Source of the DNA: Alcanivorax jadensis T9
GTDB lineage: Bacteria > Pseudomonadota > Gammaproteobacteria > Pseudomonadales > Alcanivoracaceae
Assembly: GCF_000756655.1 (NCBI RefSeq)
Contig: NZ_ARXU01000012.1
Span: 48,089 to 112,088 of the forward strand
Reading direction: 5' to 3'
DNA: 64,000 bases
Numbering within the stretch: the stretch's first letter is position 1; each line of letters begins with the position of its first letter. Below, piece after piece: positions 1 through 7,703 of this stretch. The notes under the pieces are model-generated. The model did not search any database. It was not told the origin of the DNA and was given only the letters and a program-made list of their open reading frames with translations. The position numbers and the translations under genes were made by a program.

Positions 1-696
1 GTTGAGGAAATCCGAGGTCATTTCGCCCAGCCCCAACGGTACCTGTTTTGAGGTGATGCGCTGGCCGTTGGGGGGGAAGCGCATGACGCCGCCCAGGCCG
101 TTGTCGTCCATCTGTGACATGGCGTTGCTGGCGTAAACCGCCACCTGGTCCGGGCGTACCTTGCCGGCCACGGTGGCCCAGTCGATACCCAGATCCCCCA
201 GCGCATCGCTGATGCCGAAGATCGCCATCTGCAGGGCGCGGGGGTGATTGCGCGAGGCATACAGAGCGCCGGGGTCGAAGCCGTCCGGCAGTTGCCCGGC
301 GGCGCTGACGCGGCGTGGGGCGTCATGGGGCACACGCAGGTCCAGCCCCGAAGGCAGGGTGACCCGGCTGCGGCGCTTGTCGATAGGAGAGACCTGCCAG
401 CCAGCGGGTAGCGGGTCAGGCAGGTCCATGTTGCGCATTTCCAGGGTAACGGGAATGTCGCTGGTGCCGCTGATGGCGGCGTGGAGACGGTGGGCGTCGG
501 GCAGGGCACGGATCAGCGTGGCCGCCAGCTGATCGTCCGGGGCGCGGCCGGTCAATTGGCCCAGCGAACGCAGAGTGTCCTGGCGGGTGATATCCGGCAG
601 GGCATCAAAAATCAATCGCTGAAAGCCGAAATGCAAGGCGCTACGGCCGGCTGCATTGATGCCGCCCATGGCGGTGATCACAGGTAATGCTGTCAT
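1..696 (-). CDS. fabY: beta-ketoacyl-ACP synthase FabY-like, N-terminal part (runs off window)
   Basis: The minus-strand frame from the ATG at 694-696 stays open to base 1, giving the first 232 residues; the rest lies outside the window. The N-terminus MTALPVITAMGGINAAGRS resembles the start of FabY, the condensing enzyme that Pseudomonas uses to begin fatty-acid synthesis from acetyl-CoA and malonyl-ACP (family knowledge). The catalytic Cys-His-His part of the thiolase fold would be beyond the window edge and cannot be checked. The frame has the codon pattern of a GC-rich gene and no stops. The call rests on the N-terminal motif only, so another long ketosynthase of the same superfamily is possible. 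Confidence 0.72.
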   Translation of the reverse strand, partial: MTALPVITAMGGINAAGRSALHFGFQRLIFDALPDITRQDTLRSLGQLTGRAPDDQLAATLIRALPDAHRLHAAISGTSDIPVTLEMRNMDLPDPLPAGWQVSPIDKRRSRVTLPSGLDLRVPHDAPRRVSAAGQLPDGFDPGALYASRNHPRALQMAIFGISDALGDLGIDWATVAGKVRPDQVAVYASNAMSQMDDNGLGGVMRFPPNGQRITSKQVPLGLGEMTSDFLN

Positions 697-870
697 GGTG
701 CTCCCGGGCTCATGCCCAACCGAAAACGGTGACTAGCCGGTCAGGGTACAGGTGAAATCCGGTTTTGCGTATACGACGGAGGGCGAATCCGGTCAGGAAA
801 GTGCAACAGAGTTTGAAAGTGAAAGCGGATGTTTCGGAAATGAATTGTTGGAGGGGTGGCTTTGTCATCT

Positions 871-1032
871 CTACGAAGCCGCTGTAGGAGCGGCGCTCGA
901 GCCGCGAACCGCGCTTGCGCGGGAATCGCCCGCAGGGGGATCAGGCATTCCAGGGCCTGACAGGTCTTTCTAAATGATCACTCCCTATCGCCTCGCTCCG
1001 CCTGATTCGCACCTCAAGAGGTGCTCCTACAG
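871..1032. repeat. Palindromic intergenic repeat, family A (copy 1)
   Basis: The left arm reads GAAGCCGCTGTAGGAGCGGC and the right arm ends in GAGGTGCTCCTAC, an imperfect inverted pair with a variable GC-rich centre. It fills most of the gap between fabY and the thiolase terminator. Eight further copies or half copies occur in this window. I see no gene between 697 and 1059. Confidence 0.8.
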
Positions 1033-1059
1033 AGGGCAGGGAATGAGGACGCCGCCAAC

Positions 1060-1083
1060 AAAAAACGGGGCCCGAAGGCCCCG
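1060..1083 (-). terminator. Rho-independent terminator of the thiolase gene
   Basis: A 7-bp stem CGGGGCC/GGCCCCG (1066-1072 and 1077-1083) with a 4-nt loop is followed on the minus strand by a run of T (A on the plus strand, 1060-1065). It lies just after the stop codon of the thiolase. Confidence 0.85.
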
Positions 1084-1111
1084 TCTGGTCTGGCATTAAG
1101 CGTTGAGCGTA

Positions 1112-2293
1112 TTACAGCAGCTCGATGGCTACCGCCGTCGCTTCACCACCGCCGATGCACAGGCTGGCCACACCGCGCTTGCCGCCGGTGCGCTTGAGCG
1201 CGTGGATCAGGGTGAGAATGATGCGTGAGCCAGTGGAGCCCACCGGGTGACCCAGGGCACAGGCGCCGCCGTGGATGTTCACCTTCTCGTGAGGAATGCC
1301 CAGGTCGATCATCGGCATCATCGCCACCATGGCGAAGGCTTCGTTGATCTCGAACAGATCCACGTCGTCCACGGTCCAGCCGGCTTTCTTCATCACCGCT
1401 TCGGTGGCACCGATGGGGGCAATGGTGAACTCGCTGGGGTGTTTGCTGTTGGTCGCGTGAGCCAGGATACGGGCCAGCGGCTTGAGGCCACGCTCATTGG
1501 CCAAGGATTCGCGGGCCAGTACCAGCGCAGAGCCGCCATCGGAGATGGAGCTGGCGTTGGCGGCGGTGACGGTGCCGTCTTTGGCGAAGGCCGGACGCAG
1601 GGTGGGTATCTTGTCGATGTTGGCGTTGCCGGGTTGCTCGTCGGTGTCGACAACCACTTCACCCTTACGGGTCTTCACGGTCACCGGCACGATTTCGTCC
1701 TTGAACCAGCCGTTGTCGATGGCGGCATTGGCGCGGTTCAGGGATTCGATGGCGTAGTTGTCCATGTCTTCGCGGGTAATGGAGCGTTTGTCAGCCACTT
1801 CCTGGGCGAAGGAGCCCATCAGGCGGCCGGTTTCCGCATCTTCCAGGCCATCCAGGAACATGTGGTCAAACACCTGGCCGTGGCCCATGCGCATGCCGCT
1901 GCGTGCCTTGTCCAGCACATAGGGAGCATTGGTCATGGATTCCATACCACCGGAAACGACGATGTCGTTGGTGCCGGCCTTGATGGAATCATAGGCGAAC
2001 ATAGTGGCCTTCATGCCGGAGCCGCACAGCTTGTTGATGGTGGTGGCACCGGTGTTGTCCGGCAGGCCGGCCAGACGCATGGCCTGGCGGGCCGGGCCCT
2101 GCTTGAGGCCGGCGGGCAGTACACAGCCCATGATGACTTCCTGCACGTCTTCCGGCTTCAGGCCGGCACGAGACACGGCTTCACGGATAGAGGCGGCGCC
2201 CAGTTCGGGAGCGGAAACCGCAGACAGGGAACCCTGGAAGCCACCCATGGCGGTACGGGCACCATTTACAATTACTACAGCATCATCAGACAT
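1112..2293 (-). CDS. acetyl-CoA C-acetyltransferase (thiolase)
   Basis: A 393-residue thiolase, the usual length. It interconverts two acetyl-CoA and acetoacetyl-CoA plus CoA in the cytoplasm, either for beta-oxidation or for ketone and polyhydroxyalkanoate precursors. All active-site blocks are visible: nucleophile Cys90 in NKLCGSG, the NIHGGACALGHPVGSTG block with the catalytic His, and the C-terminal CIGGGEA block with the second Cys. The frame is open further upstream, but the ATG at 2293 follows AGGAGAAAACG, a strong ribosome site, and gives the standard N-terminus MSDDAVVIVNGART. It is a single gene with its own terminator, and a 20-bp perfect inverted repeat lies just upstream. Confidence 0.95.
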   Translation of the reverse strand: MSDDAVVIVNGARTAMGGFQGSLSAVSAPELGAASIREAVSRAGLKPEDVQEVIMGCVLPAGLKQGPARQAMRLAGLPDNTGATTINKLCGSGMKATMFAYDSIKAGTNDIVVSGGMESMTNAPYVLDKARSGMRMGHGQVFDHMFLDGLEDAETGRLMGSFAQEVADKRSITREDMDNYAIESLNRANAAIDNGWFKDEIVPVTVKTRKGEVVVDTDEQPGNANIDKIPTLRPAFAKDGTVTAANASSISDGGSALVLARESLANERGLKPLARILAHATNSKHPSEFTIAPIGATEAVMKKAGWTVDDVDLFEINEAFAMVAMMPMIDLGIPHEKVNIHGGACALGHPVGSTGSRIILTLIHALKRTGGKRGVASLCIGGGEATAVAIELL

Positions 2294-2317
2294 CGTTTTC
2301 TCCTGCCAGCAAAATAG

Positions 2318-2482
2318 TACCTGAATCCGTGACTTCATCGCGGCGCCTGACGCAAGCCTTTGCAGCCACAGAAAATTTGTCTTCAGTCGATCGTATTCCC
2401 TGATACGACGCTTCTTCAGAAAATCCCCCGTGACAACAAATTCTTACGCCATGCATCCACGCTGAAGTCACGGATTCAGGTA
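2318..2482. repeat. 165-bp element with 20-bp perfect terminal inverted repeats
   Basis: The segment 2318-2337 (TACCTGAATCCGTGACTTCA) is repeated exactly as its reverse complement at 2463-2482, with 125 bp between. The inner part holds a smaller palindrome around 2392-2410 (TCGTAT...ATACGA). The left arm begins 24 bp upstream of the thiolase ATG. It could be a small non-autonomous mobile element or a long cruciform with a regulatory role. I see no gene in 2294-2752. Confidence 0.75.
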
Positions 2483-2666
2483 GCAGTTATCAAAATTTGG
2501 GGCGCATTGTACTTGAAACAAGGGGGATACACCCCATCTCACAGGGACCTGCCGGTCACGGAGCAGGCATTGGCGATAGGATTCGTCTATTGCAGCCAAA
2601 GGCAATCATGGTAAACCCCCGGTCCGTGGTGGAGATTGCCGCCGGTAGCTTGTTATTATCATTCAG

Positions 2667-2694
2667 CCGCTGAGGGCAGGCATGCCCTCAGCGG
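2667..2694 (+). promoter_or_regulatory. Perfect 12-bp hairpin in the sodB leader
   Basis: CCGCTGAGGGCA (2667-2678) pairs with TGCCCTCAGCGG (2683-2694) across a 4-nt loop, 58 bp before the sodB start. A TATTAT box at 2654-2659 would place the transcript start right at the hairpin, so it may cap the sodB mRNA. The T-rich run that follows also allows an attenuator or a terminator. The structure is visible; the role is inference. Confidence 0.55.
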
Positions 2695-2752
2695 GGAATT
2701 TCTTTCTGTTGCCGAGCCGCAACAGAACAACATGATGTCAGGGGAAATGACT

Positions 2753-3340
2753 ATGGCTTTTGAATTACCGCCGCTTCCGTTCGAGAAAAATGCACTGGAA
2801 CCGCATATTTCTGCAGAAACTCTCGAGTATCATCACGGCAAGCACCACAATGCCTACGTGACCAAGCTGAACGACATGGTTGCCGGCACCGACAACGAAG
2901 GCAAATCCCTGGAAGAGATCATCAAGAGCGCCCAAGGCGGTCTGTTCAACCAGGCCGCCCAGGTCTGGAACCACACCTTCTACTGGAACAGCCTGAGCCC
3001 CAACGGCGGTGGCGCTCCCACCGGTGATCTGGCTGCGGCCATCGACACCGCTTTCGGCTCCTTCGACGAGTTCAAGTCCCAGTTCAATGCCAAAGCGACC
3101 GGCAACTTCGGTTCTGGCTGGACCTGGCTGGTGAAGAACACCGATGGCAGCCTGGAAATCGTCAATACCGATGATGCGGATACCCCGATCGCCCACGACA
3201 AGGGCCAGACGCCGCTGTTCACCGTGGACGTGTGGGAACACGCCTACTACGTGGATTACCGCAATGCCCGTCCCAAGTATCTGGAATCCATCTGGAACCT
3301 GATCAACTGGGACTTTGCCGCCAGCAACTTTGCCGGTTAA
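2753..3340 (+). CDS. sodB: superoxide dismutase [Fe]
   Basis: A 195-residue iron-type superoxide dismutase, which converts superoxide to hydrogen peroxide and oxygen in the cytoplasm. Metal ligands fall where expected: His27 (YHHGKHH), His74 (WNHTFYW), Asp159 and His163 (DVWEHAYY). Gln70 in AAQVWNH is typical of the Fe rather than the Mn type. The start at 2753 follows AGGGGAAATG and gives the standard MAFELPPLPF; an upstream extension from TTG at 2636 has no family support. It is a monocistronic gene flanked by a leader hairpin and a strong terminator. Confidence 0.97.
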   Translation: MAFELPPLPFEKNALEPHISAETLEYHHGKHHNAYVTKLNDMVAGTDNEGKSLEEIIKSAQGGLFNQAAQVWNHTFYWNSLSPNGGGAPTGDLAAAIDTAFGSFDEFKSQFNAKATGNFGSGWTWLVKNTDGSLEIVNTDDADTPIAHDKGQTPLFTVDVWEHAYYVDYRNARPKYLESIWNLINWDFAASNFAG

Positions 3341-3378
3341 GACGGCATATCCCATATAGGGGTACCGTTCAGGTAGTG

Positions 3379-3404
3379 AAAAAGGCCGCTTTTGCGGCCT
3401 TTTT
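3379..3404 (+). terminator. Rho-independent terminator of sodB
   Basis: AAAAAGGCCGC (3379-3389) pairs with GCGGCCTTTTT (3394-3404) over a TTTT loop, ending in a T run. It lies 38 bp after the sodB stop. Confidence 0.9.
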
Positions 3405-3510
3405 CGTGTCTGTCTGGCGGTGGTGGGGGAAGTTTGCTAGCGTCCGTCCCGGGATATTGTCGGGGTTTGTGTGGTCCAACCCGCAGGTTCATGAAAATAA
3501 CAGGTGTGAT

Positions 3511-4044
3511 ATGCGTTTTTTGGGAATCTTTTTTCTTGTGATGGGGTTGTCAGCCACCGCTGCCATGGCAGAAGGGCCGACGCCAGCCTCCGCCGAGCAA
3601 AAACAGAAAAGCCCCGAGCAGCAGGCCATGGATCAGTTGGCAGAAGCCGGCCTGCGCCAGGCACTGAAGGCCATCCAGAGCTCCGGTGGACTCTATCCTT
3701 TCGGCATGATTCAGTCCGGAGATACGGTGAGGGCGGTTGGCTATTCCGGCGACAGGGCCGACGCTCCAAGTGCAGAAGAGTGGGCCCAAGGCCTGTTTCG
3801 GCAGCTGCGTAAGATCGGCATGGAGCAACCGGATATCGAGCTGATGGCTCTGTTTCGCCTACACGAAGTCACCGCCGAAAATGGTGAAAAAGTCACGGGG
3901 GTATGGGCCCAGGTAGATCACCGCGATGTTCGCCCCTGGGTGATTTTCCTGCCGTTGCTCAAGAACGAAGAAGGCAAGCACGAGCTGGGCGATATGGTCT
4001 ACTACGCCACCGAACAGCCGTTGTTCGAGAAAAGCGGCGAATAA
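3511..4044 (+). CDS. secreted protein of unknown function
   Basis: A 177-residue protein with a clear signal peptide (MRFLGIFFLVMGLSATAAMA, cleavage about residue 20), so it is probably periplasmic. The mature part starts with a low-complexity Gln/Lys/Pro stretch and then a compact domain with GLYPFGMI and VRPWVIFLPLL segments. I do not recognise the family. The start at 3511 was chosen because it begins the signal peptide; the frame is open further upstream. Two membrane coiled-coil genes follow in the same direction after a 117-bp gap that contains two small GC hairpins (about 4069-4110), so co-transcription is possible but not certain. Confidence 0.8.
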   Translation: MRFLGIFFLVMGLSATAAMAEGPTPASAEQKQKSPEQQAMDQLAEAGLRQALKAIQSSGGLYPFGMIQSGDTVRAVGYSGDRADAPSAEEWAQGLFRQLRKIGMEQPDIELMALFRLHEVTAENGEKVTGVWAQVDHRDVRPWVIFLPLLKNEEGKHELGDMVYYATEQPLFEKSGE

Positions 4045-4161
4045 ATTTTTCAGAGACAGGCAGGACTAAATGGGCGCTGTTCGGCAGCGCCGCAGTGCCC
4101 CCTGTGGCACTATCTGTCAATCGGCCCATGAACCGGACTATCCGGTATGCAGGACACAGGA

Positions 4162-5028
4162 ATGACGCGAGATCGTGAAGTAAATCTGGGTAATCTGAAT
4201 GATGTCACCGTGGATGATCATGGTGATGCCGGTCGCCGACCTTCTTCTGCCGGCAGCAACAAGCCCACGGAGAAGGGGGCGGGCAAGCCTCCCAAGGCCC
4301 CGAAAAAGCCGGTGCCGCCCTCCAGTGGTGGTGGCGGCGGTGGCTGGATGATTGCCTGTCTGGTGCTGGTGGTGCTGATCGCCGTGATGGGGGTCTGGTT
4401 CCAGAAACAGATGACCGTGCTGCAGTCACAGATGGACGAGCGCATTTCGGAATCCAGCCAGAAGCTGGGCAACCTCCAGTCCCGGTTATCTGCCACCGAC
4501 GAGAGCCTGAACCAGTCGTCCGGGCAATTGCAGGATACGGTCCGCGCTCACGGCAAGAGGCTGGAAGAAAACAACACCGAAATCCGCAAGCTCTGGGATC
4601 TGAGCAACAAGCGTAACCGAGCCGATATCGCCGAGCAGAGCAAGAAATTGACCGCCTTGTCTGCCACCCTCAATGAGGTAAAAAAGGCCCAGGCCGGAGT
4701 GGATGGCAAACTGCAGGGGATCAGCAAGGACACCGCTGCCCTGAAAAAGCAGGTGGACAGCGCGGTGGCTGCTGTCAACAAGAGCAGTGAACAGTGGCAG
4801 ACCCGCATCAGTCAGATGCAGACCCAGGTGGATGTGCTGGCGGAAAATATCAATCAACTGGAAAGCCAGCAGCAAAATCTGAAAAGCGGTCTGGCCAAGG
4901 TGGAAAAAAACCAGGCCGGGCTGGCAGCGTTGAAAGATCGGCTGGATGAGACAGAGGCGGCGATCGCGGCTTTTGATTCTTACCGGCTGCAGGTCAATAG
5001 TCGTTTGGACAAACTGGAAGGGCGCTGA
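4162..5028 (+). CDS. single-pass membrane protein with long coiled coil
   Basis: A 288-residue protein: a disordered, Pro/Lys/Gly-rich cytoplasmic N-terminus (residues 1-60), one membrane helix (about 62-80, WMIACLVLVVLIAVMGVWF), then about 200 residues of heptad-like coiled coil rich in Gln, Lys, Leu and Ser, presumably in the periplasm. I recognise no enzymatic domain. The ATG at 4162 is preferred over the in-frame ATG at 4147 because AGGA sits 7 bp before it. The next gene has the same architecture, so the two may form a hetero-oligomeric cell-envelope scaffold; that is inference. Confidence 0.8.
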   Translation: MTRDREVNLGNLNDVTVDDHGDAGRRPSSAGSNKPTEKGAGKPPKAPKKPVPPSSGGGGGGWMIACLVLVVLIAVMGVWFQKQMTVLQSQMDERISESSQKLGNLQSRLSATDESLNQSSGQLQDTVRAHGKRLEENNTEIRKLWDLSNKRNRADIAEQSKKLTALSATLNEVKKAQAGVDGKLQGISKDTAALKKQVDSAVAAVNKSSEQWQTRISQMQTQVDVLAENINQLESQQQNLKSGLAKVEKNQAGLAALKDRLDETEAAIAAFDSYRLQVNSRLDKLEGR

Positions 5029-5083
5029 TCGGCCACGGGGGGTGGTGATCAGCTAAAAACAACAAGTAAAAGAGCGTCTTGCC

Positions 5084-5764
5084 ATGGCCAAGTTGCCGGA
5101 AAGTAAAGAGCGGCGTTTACAGGGGTTGAATCAGGATGTACTGGCGGTAGCTACCCCGGTACCTGGGCCGGATCTGGAACCGATCAATCTGCGCACGCCC
5201 AAAAAAACCAAACCCATCTCGGTCAGCGAGGGTGGCCACTCCGGCTTGTTGTGGTTGTCCCTGGTGCTGGCGGTGATCGCCGTGCTGTTGGCCGCCAGCC
5301 AGTGGCTGGCCCACGCTGAAACCAGTCGTGAACTCAGTGAATTGCGAGAGCAGTACTATCAGCTGGCATCGCAGCGTCAGGGTGAGGCAAGAGAAGGCGC
5401 GCGCAGTCCGGCAAAAGCGCCTGCCACTTCTGACGTGTCTCCTGGTGATGTGGTGGTCAACAGCCTGCGTGACGATTTTCGCGAACTGAATGCGAAGGTA
5501 CGCGGGATCACCGTTACCATGGCAAAACAGCGCAACAGCAACAACGAAAGCGCCGAGCTGGCCACGCGCCTGAACGAGATGGACAGCAAGTTGAATGGCC
5601 TGTCCTCACGGATCAGTCGTCTGTCCGAGCGTCCGAAAGCGGCGGCGATCCCGGTGGCACAACAGGCTCCGGACAACAGCGCCCAGCTATCCGCCCTGGC
5701 GGGCAAGGTGACCAAGATCGATAAAGACCTGCAGGCGCTTTACCGGATTCTTCAGGGGGGCTGA
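5084..5764 (+). CDS. single-pass membrane protein with coiled coil, same architecture as upstream gene
   Basis: A 226-residue protein with a polar cytoplasmic N-terminus, a membrane helix at about 54-75 (GLLWLSLVLAVIAVLLAASQW) and a periplasmic coiled coil interrupted by a Pro/Ala linker. It ends in a short helix with KIDKDLQALYRILQ. No known domain is recognised. It lies 55 bp after the preceding gene with the same topology and probably shares its transcript. tRNA-Leu follows 45 bp downstream. The pair looks like an ancient duplication or a functional couple rather than close paralogues, since the sequences differ. Confidence 0.8.
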   Translation: MAKLPESKERRLQGLNQDVLAVATPVPGPDLEPINLRTPKKTKPISVSEGGHSGLLWLSLVLAVIAVLLAASQWLAHAETSRELSELREQYYQLASQRQGEAREGARSPAKAPATSDVSPGDVVVNSLRDDFRELNAKVRGITVTMAKQRNSNNESAELATRLNEMDSKLNGLSSRISRLSERPKAAAIPVAQQAPDNSAQLSALAGKVTKIDKDLQALYRILQGG

Positions 5765-5809
5765 TCCTGCTGGTAATTAACGATTAGCCTGCTAGAATAC
5801 CCGCCCATT

Positions 5810-5894
<85 letters not shown>

Positions 5895-5902
5895 TCTCAA
5901 AG

Positions 5903-5943
5903 AAAGGCCGTAACAGCATTGCTGTTACGGCCTTTTGTTTTTT
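5903..5943 (+). terminator. Rho-independent terminator of tRNA-Leu
   Basis: A 15-bp perfect stem AAAGGCCGTAACAGC (5903-5917) / GCTGTTACGGCCTTT (5921-5935) with a 3-nt loop is followed by TGTTTTTT. From here to 6233 I see no other feature. Confidence 0.9.
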
Positions 5944-6233
5944 GGGCAAGCTTACGCCGGTTCAGTTGCGCCTACTGTAAAGATAGTTGCTCGCCCCTGA
6001 GATCGTCGGTCTGTAAAGGCCTCGAGGAAACGGCCCCGGGTTCTCCATAAACATTACCGGTTGGTTTATCCAGGTTTGGCAATAGGTTGCCCGGGTTTCT
6101 TATACCGCCACACTCTGGCCAGGGTCACTATCAAGTTAATTTCATTTGCCGCTAGTTTTTACCTTCTTTTCATACCGTTCAACTCTCATAGCCCTAACAT
6201 GCGCCCTGTCGAATCCGCGAATCGGGGAAGGGT

Positions 6234-6431
6234 ATGCGGTATTACCTCAGCAAGATAAAGGCCGACGAAGATACCTGGGAAATTCACACGGTGAATTGCC
6301 GGCATCTGCCAAATGGCAACGACCAGCGCATTTATCTGGGTGATTTCACCCACTGTATCCACGCCTTGCCAGTGGCCAAGCTCTACTTCCGCACCTTGCG
6401 GTTTTGCCCGGAATGCTCTCTGATCGCCTAG
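6234..6431 (+). CDS. small conserved protein of unknown function
   Basis: A 65-residue protein with a layout I associate with a family of small bacterial proteins: an N-terminal MRYYLSKI strand, HTVNCRHLP with one Cys, IYLGDF, then a C-terminal CPEC pair. The three cysteines and the histidines suggest a structural or metal-binding fold, but no function is known to me. GGGGAAGG lies just before the ATG. It stands alone between the tRNA gene and another small gene. Confidence 0.7.
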   Translation: MRYYLSKIKADEDTWEIHTVNCRHLPNGNDQRIYLGDFTHCIHALPVAKLYFRTLRFCPECSLIA

Positions 6432-6486
6432 GTAGCTACTTGCGAGTTTGTCTCGCCCCGCGTAAAACAAAAGGGGAGGTGTCATT

Positions 6487-6699
6487 ATGCGAGTACATAC
6501 GCAAGGCAGAGAGCAAAAGACCGAACACTTTCCGCCGGGTAAAAAGCTTGAGGGGGATCGTGTGCGCCTTCTGGCGTTGGTCGCGTTGGCGGTGGGGGCG
6601 ATGGTGTTAGGCGGGTTAATCTATGCAGAAGGCCAGGCCGCACACAGTTCATTGCATGGTATCAAGGCATCGCTGATGGAGGCGGTGGACTCACTCTAG
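6487..6699 (+). CDS. small single-pass membrane protein
   Basis: A 70-residue protein with a basic, polar N-terminus (residues 1-27), one predicted membrane helix (about 28-47, LLALVALAVGAMVLGGLIYA) and a short polar tail. AGGGGAGGT lies 7 bp before the ATG, which is strong support for translation. I do not recognise the family. It ends 44 bp before the convergent patatin gene. Confidence 0.65.
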   Translation: MRVHTQGREQKTEHFPPGKKLEGDRVRLLALVALAVGAMVLGGLIYAEGQAAHSSLHGIKASLMEAVDSL

Positions 6700-6743
6700 A
6701 CCATTTGGGGAAGCCGCCCGGCGAACCTCCCCGTGTTACCAGC

Positions 6744-7685
6744 CTAAAACGCGTTCTGTACGGTAACGGCCGTAGTCATTAGTGCCGTGTCCAGCACCTG
6801 GCGCCGCCGTGTCGGGTCCATCATGTTGAAACCAAAAGCCTGCAGGTCGTCTGCGTTGGGCTCCAAACGAATTACCCGCTTGCCCGCTTTTTCCAGTTTA
6901 CTCACCTCCTGATCCACGATACCGGTCATGTAGCGGCGTACCCGACGCTCGATGGCGGCCAGGGGTGAGCGAGGCTTGTCCGGCTGCCGTGAGGCCATGG
7001 GCGCGAGAATGATTACCTCGTCTACGGCGCTGTCCACCAGTAGGTCCGCCGAGGTGGGAGAGGCGACACCGCCGTCAATGTAGCTGCGGTTGCCCAGGCT
7101 GACCGGTGGGCACCAGAAGGGGACCCCATAGGACGCGCAGACCGCATCGGCAATGGAGGCCTGCGGGGTGCCACCTTTGCCGAAGGGCACCCGTTTGCCG
7201 GTGGTGGTATCCACGGCCATGATCCAAGTGGCGGGGTGGGCTACCCAGTCTGCCCCTGCGGTAGCGTCGTTGATCAGTCGCCGGAAGGGCGCCATGTTGA
7301 ACTGGCCCCGCGGCAGCAGGCCGCAGAAGGCAGTCAGCGGCGAGACTTCACCACGCAAGCCTTTCAGTACCAGCCGGGCACCGGTAAGGCTGGCGCCGGG
7401 CAGGGGGGGCAGGGCGCCGCCAGTGTCATGGTCATGATCCCAGCGGCACTGTTGGCTGGTGCCCTGCTGGCAGGCCAGCAACTGGGCCACGCTGACGCCG
7501 CTGCCCAGCAGGGTGGCCAGTACCGCGCCTGCTGAGGTGCCGATGAGAATATCGGCGTCGCGGGCATCCCAGTTCAGTTGCTGTTCCAGATGATGCAGGG
7601 CGGCGATGCTCCAGGCGCCGCCGGCGACGCCGCCGCAGCCCAGAACCAGGGCGCGACGTGGGGGCGTTTGGGTCGTGTTTGTCAT
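6744..7685 (-). CDS. patatin-like phospholipase/esterase
   Basis: A 313-residue patatin-fold hydrolase that would cleave acyl esters with a Ser-Asp dyad. Visible motifs: the oxyanion loop GCGGVAGGAW (residues 16-25), nucleophile Ser51 in GTSAG, and Asp204 in YIDGG. It has no signal peptide, so it is probably cytoplasmic. It is the last gene of a four-gene minus-strand operon (tetR, SDR, BVMO, patatin) and begins 18 bp after the monooxygenase stop. In that context it could hydrolyse the ester or lactone made by the Baeyer-Villiger enzyme, or release a lipid substrate; this is inference. Confidence 0.92.
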   Translation of the reverse strand: MTNTTQTPPRRALVLGCGGVAGGAWSIAALHHLEQQLNWDARDADILIGTSAGAVLATLLGSGVSVAQLLACQQGTSQQCRWDHDHDTGGALPPLPGASLTGARLVLKGLRGEVSPLTAFCGLLPRGQFNMAPFRRLINDATAGADWVAHPATWIMAVDTTTGKRVPFGKGGTPQASIADAVCASYGVPFWCPPVSLGNRSYIDGGVASPTSADLLVDSAVDEVIILAPMASRQPDKPRSPLAAIERRVRRYMTGIVDQEVSKLEKAGKRVIRLEPNADDLQAFGFNMMDPTRRRQVLDTALMTTAVTVQNAF

Positions 7686-7703
7686 AATCAGGACCTGTTC
7701 ATA

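Noticed and set aside
1247..2317. 356-codon open frame on the plus strand opposite the thiolase gene
   Set aside because: It is antisense to a certain gene, is rich in His/Gly/Gln as expected for a mirror of GC-rich codons, and has no domain.
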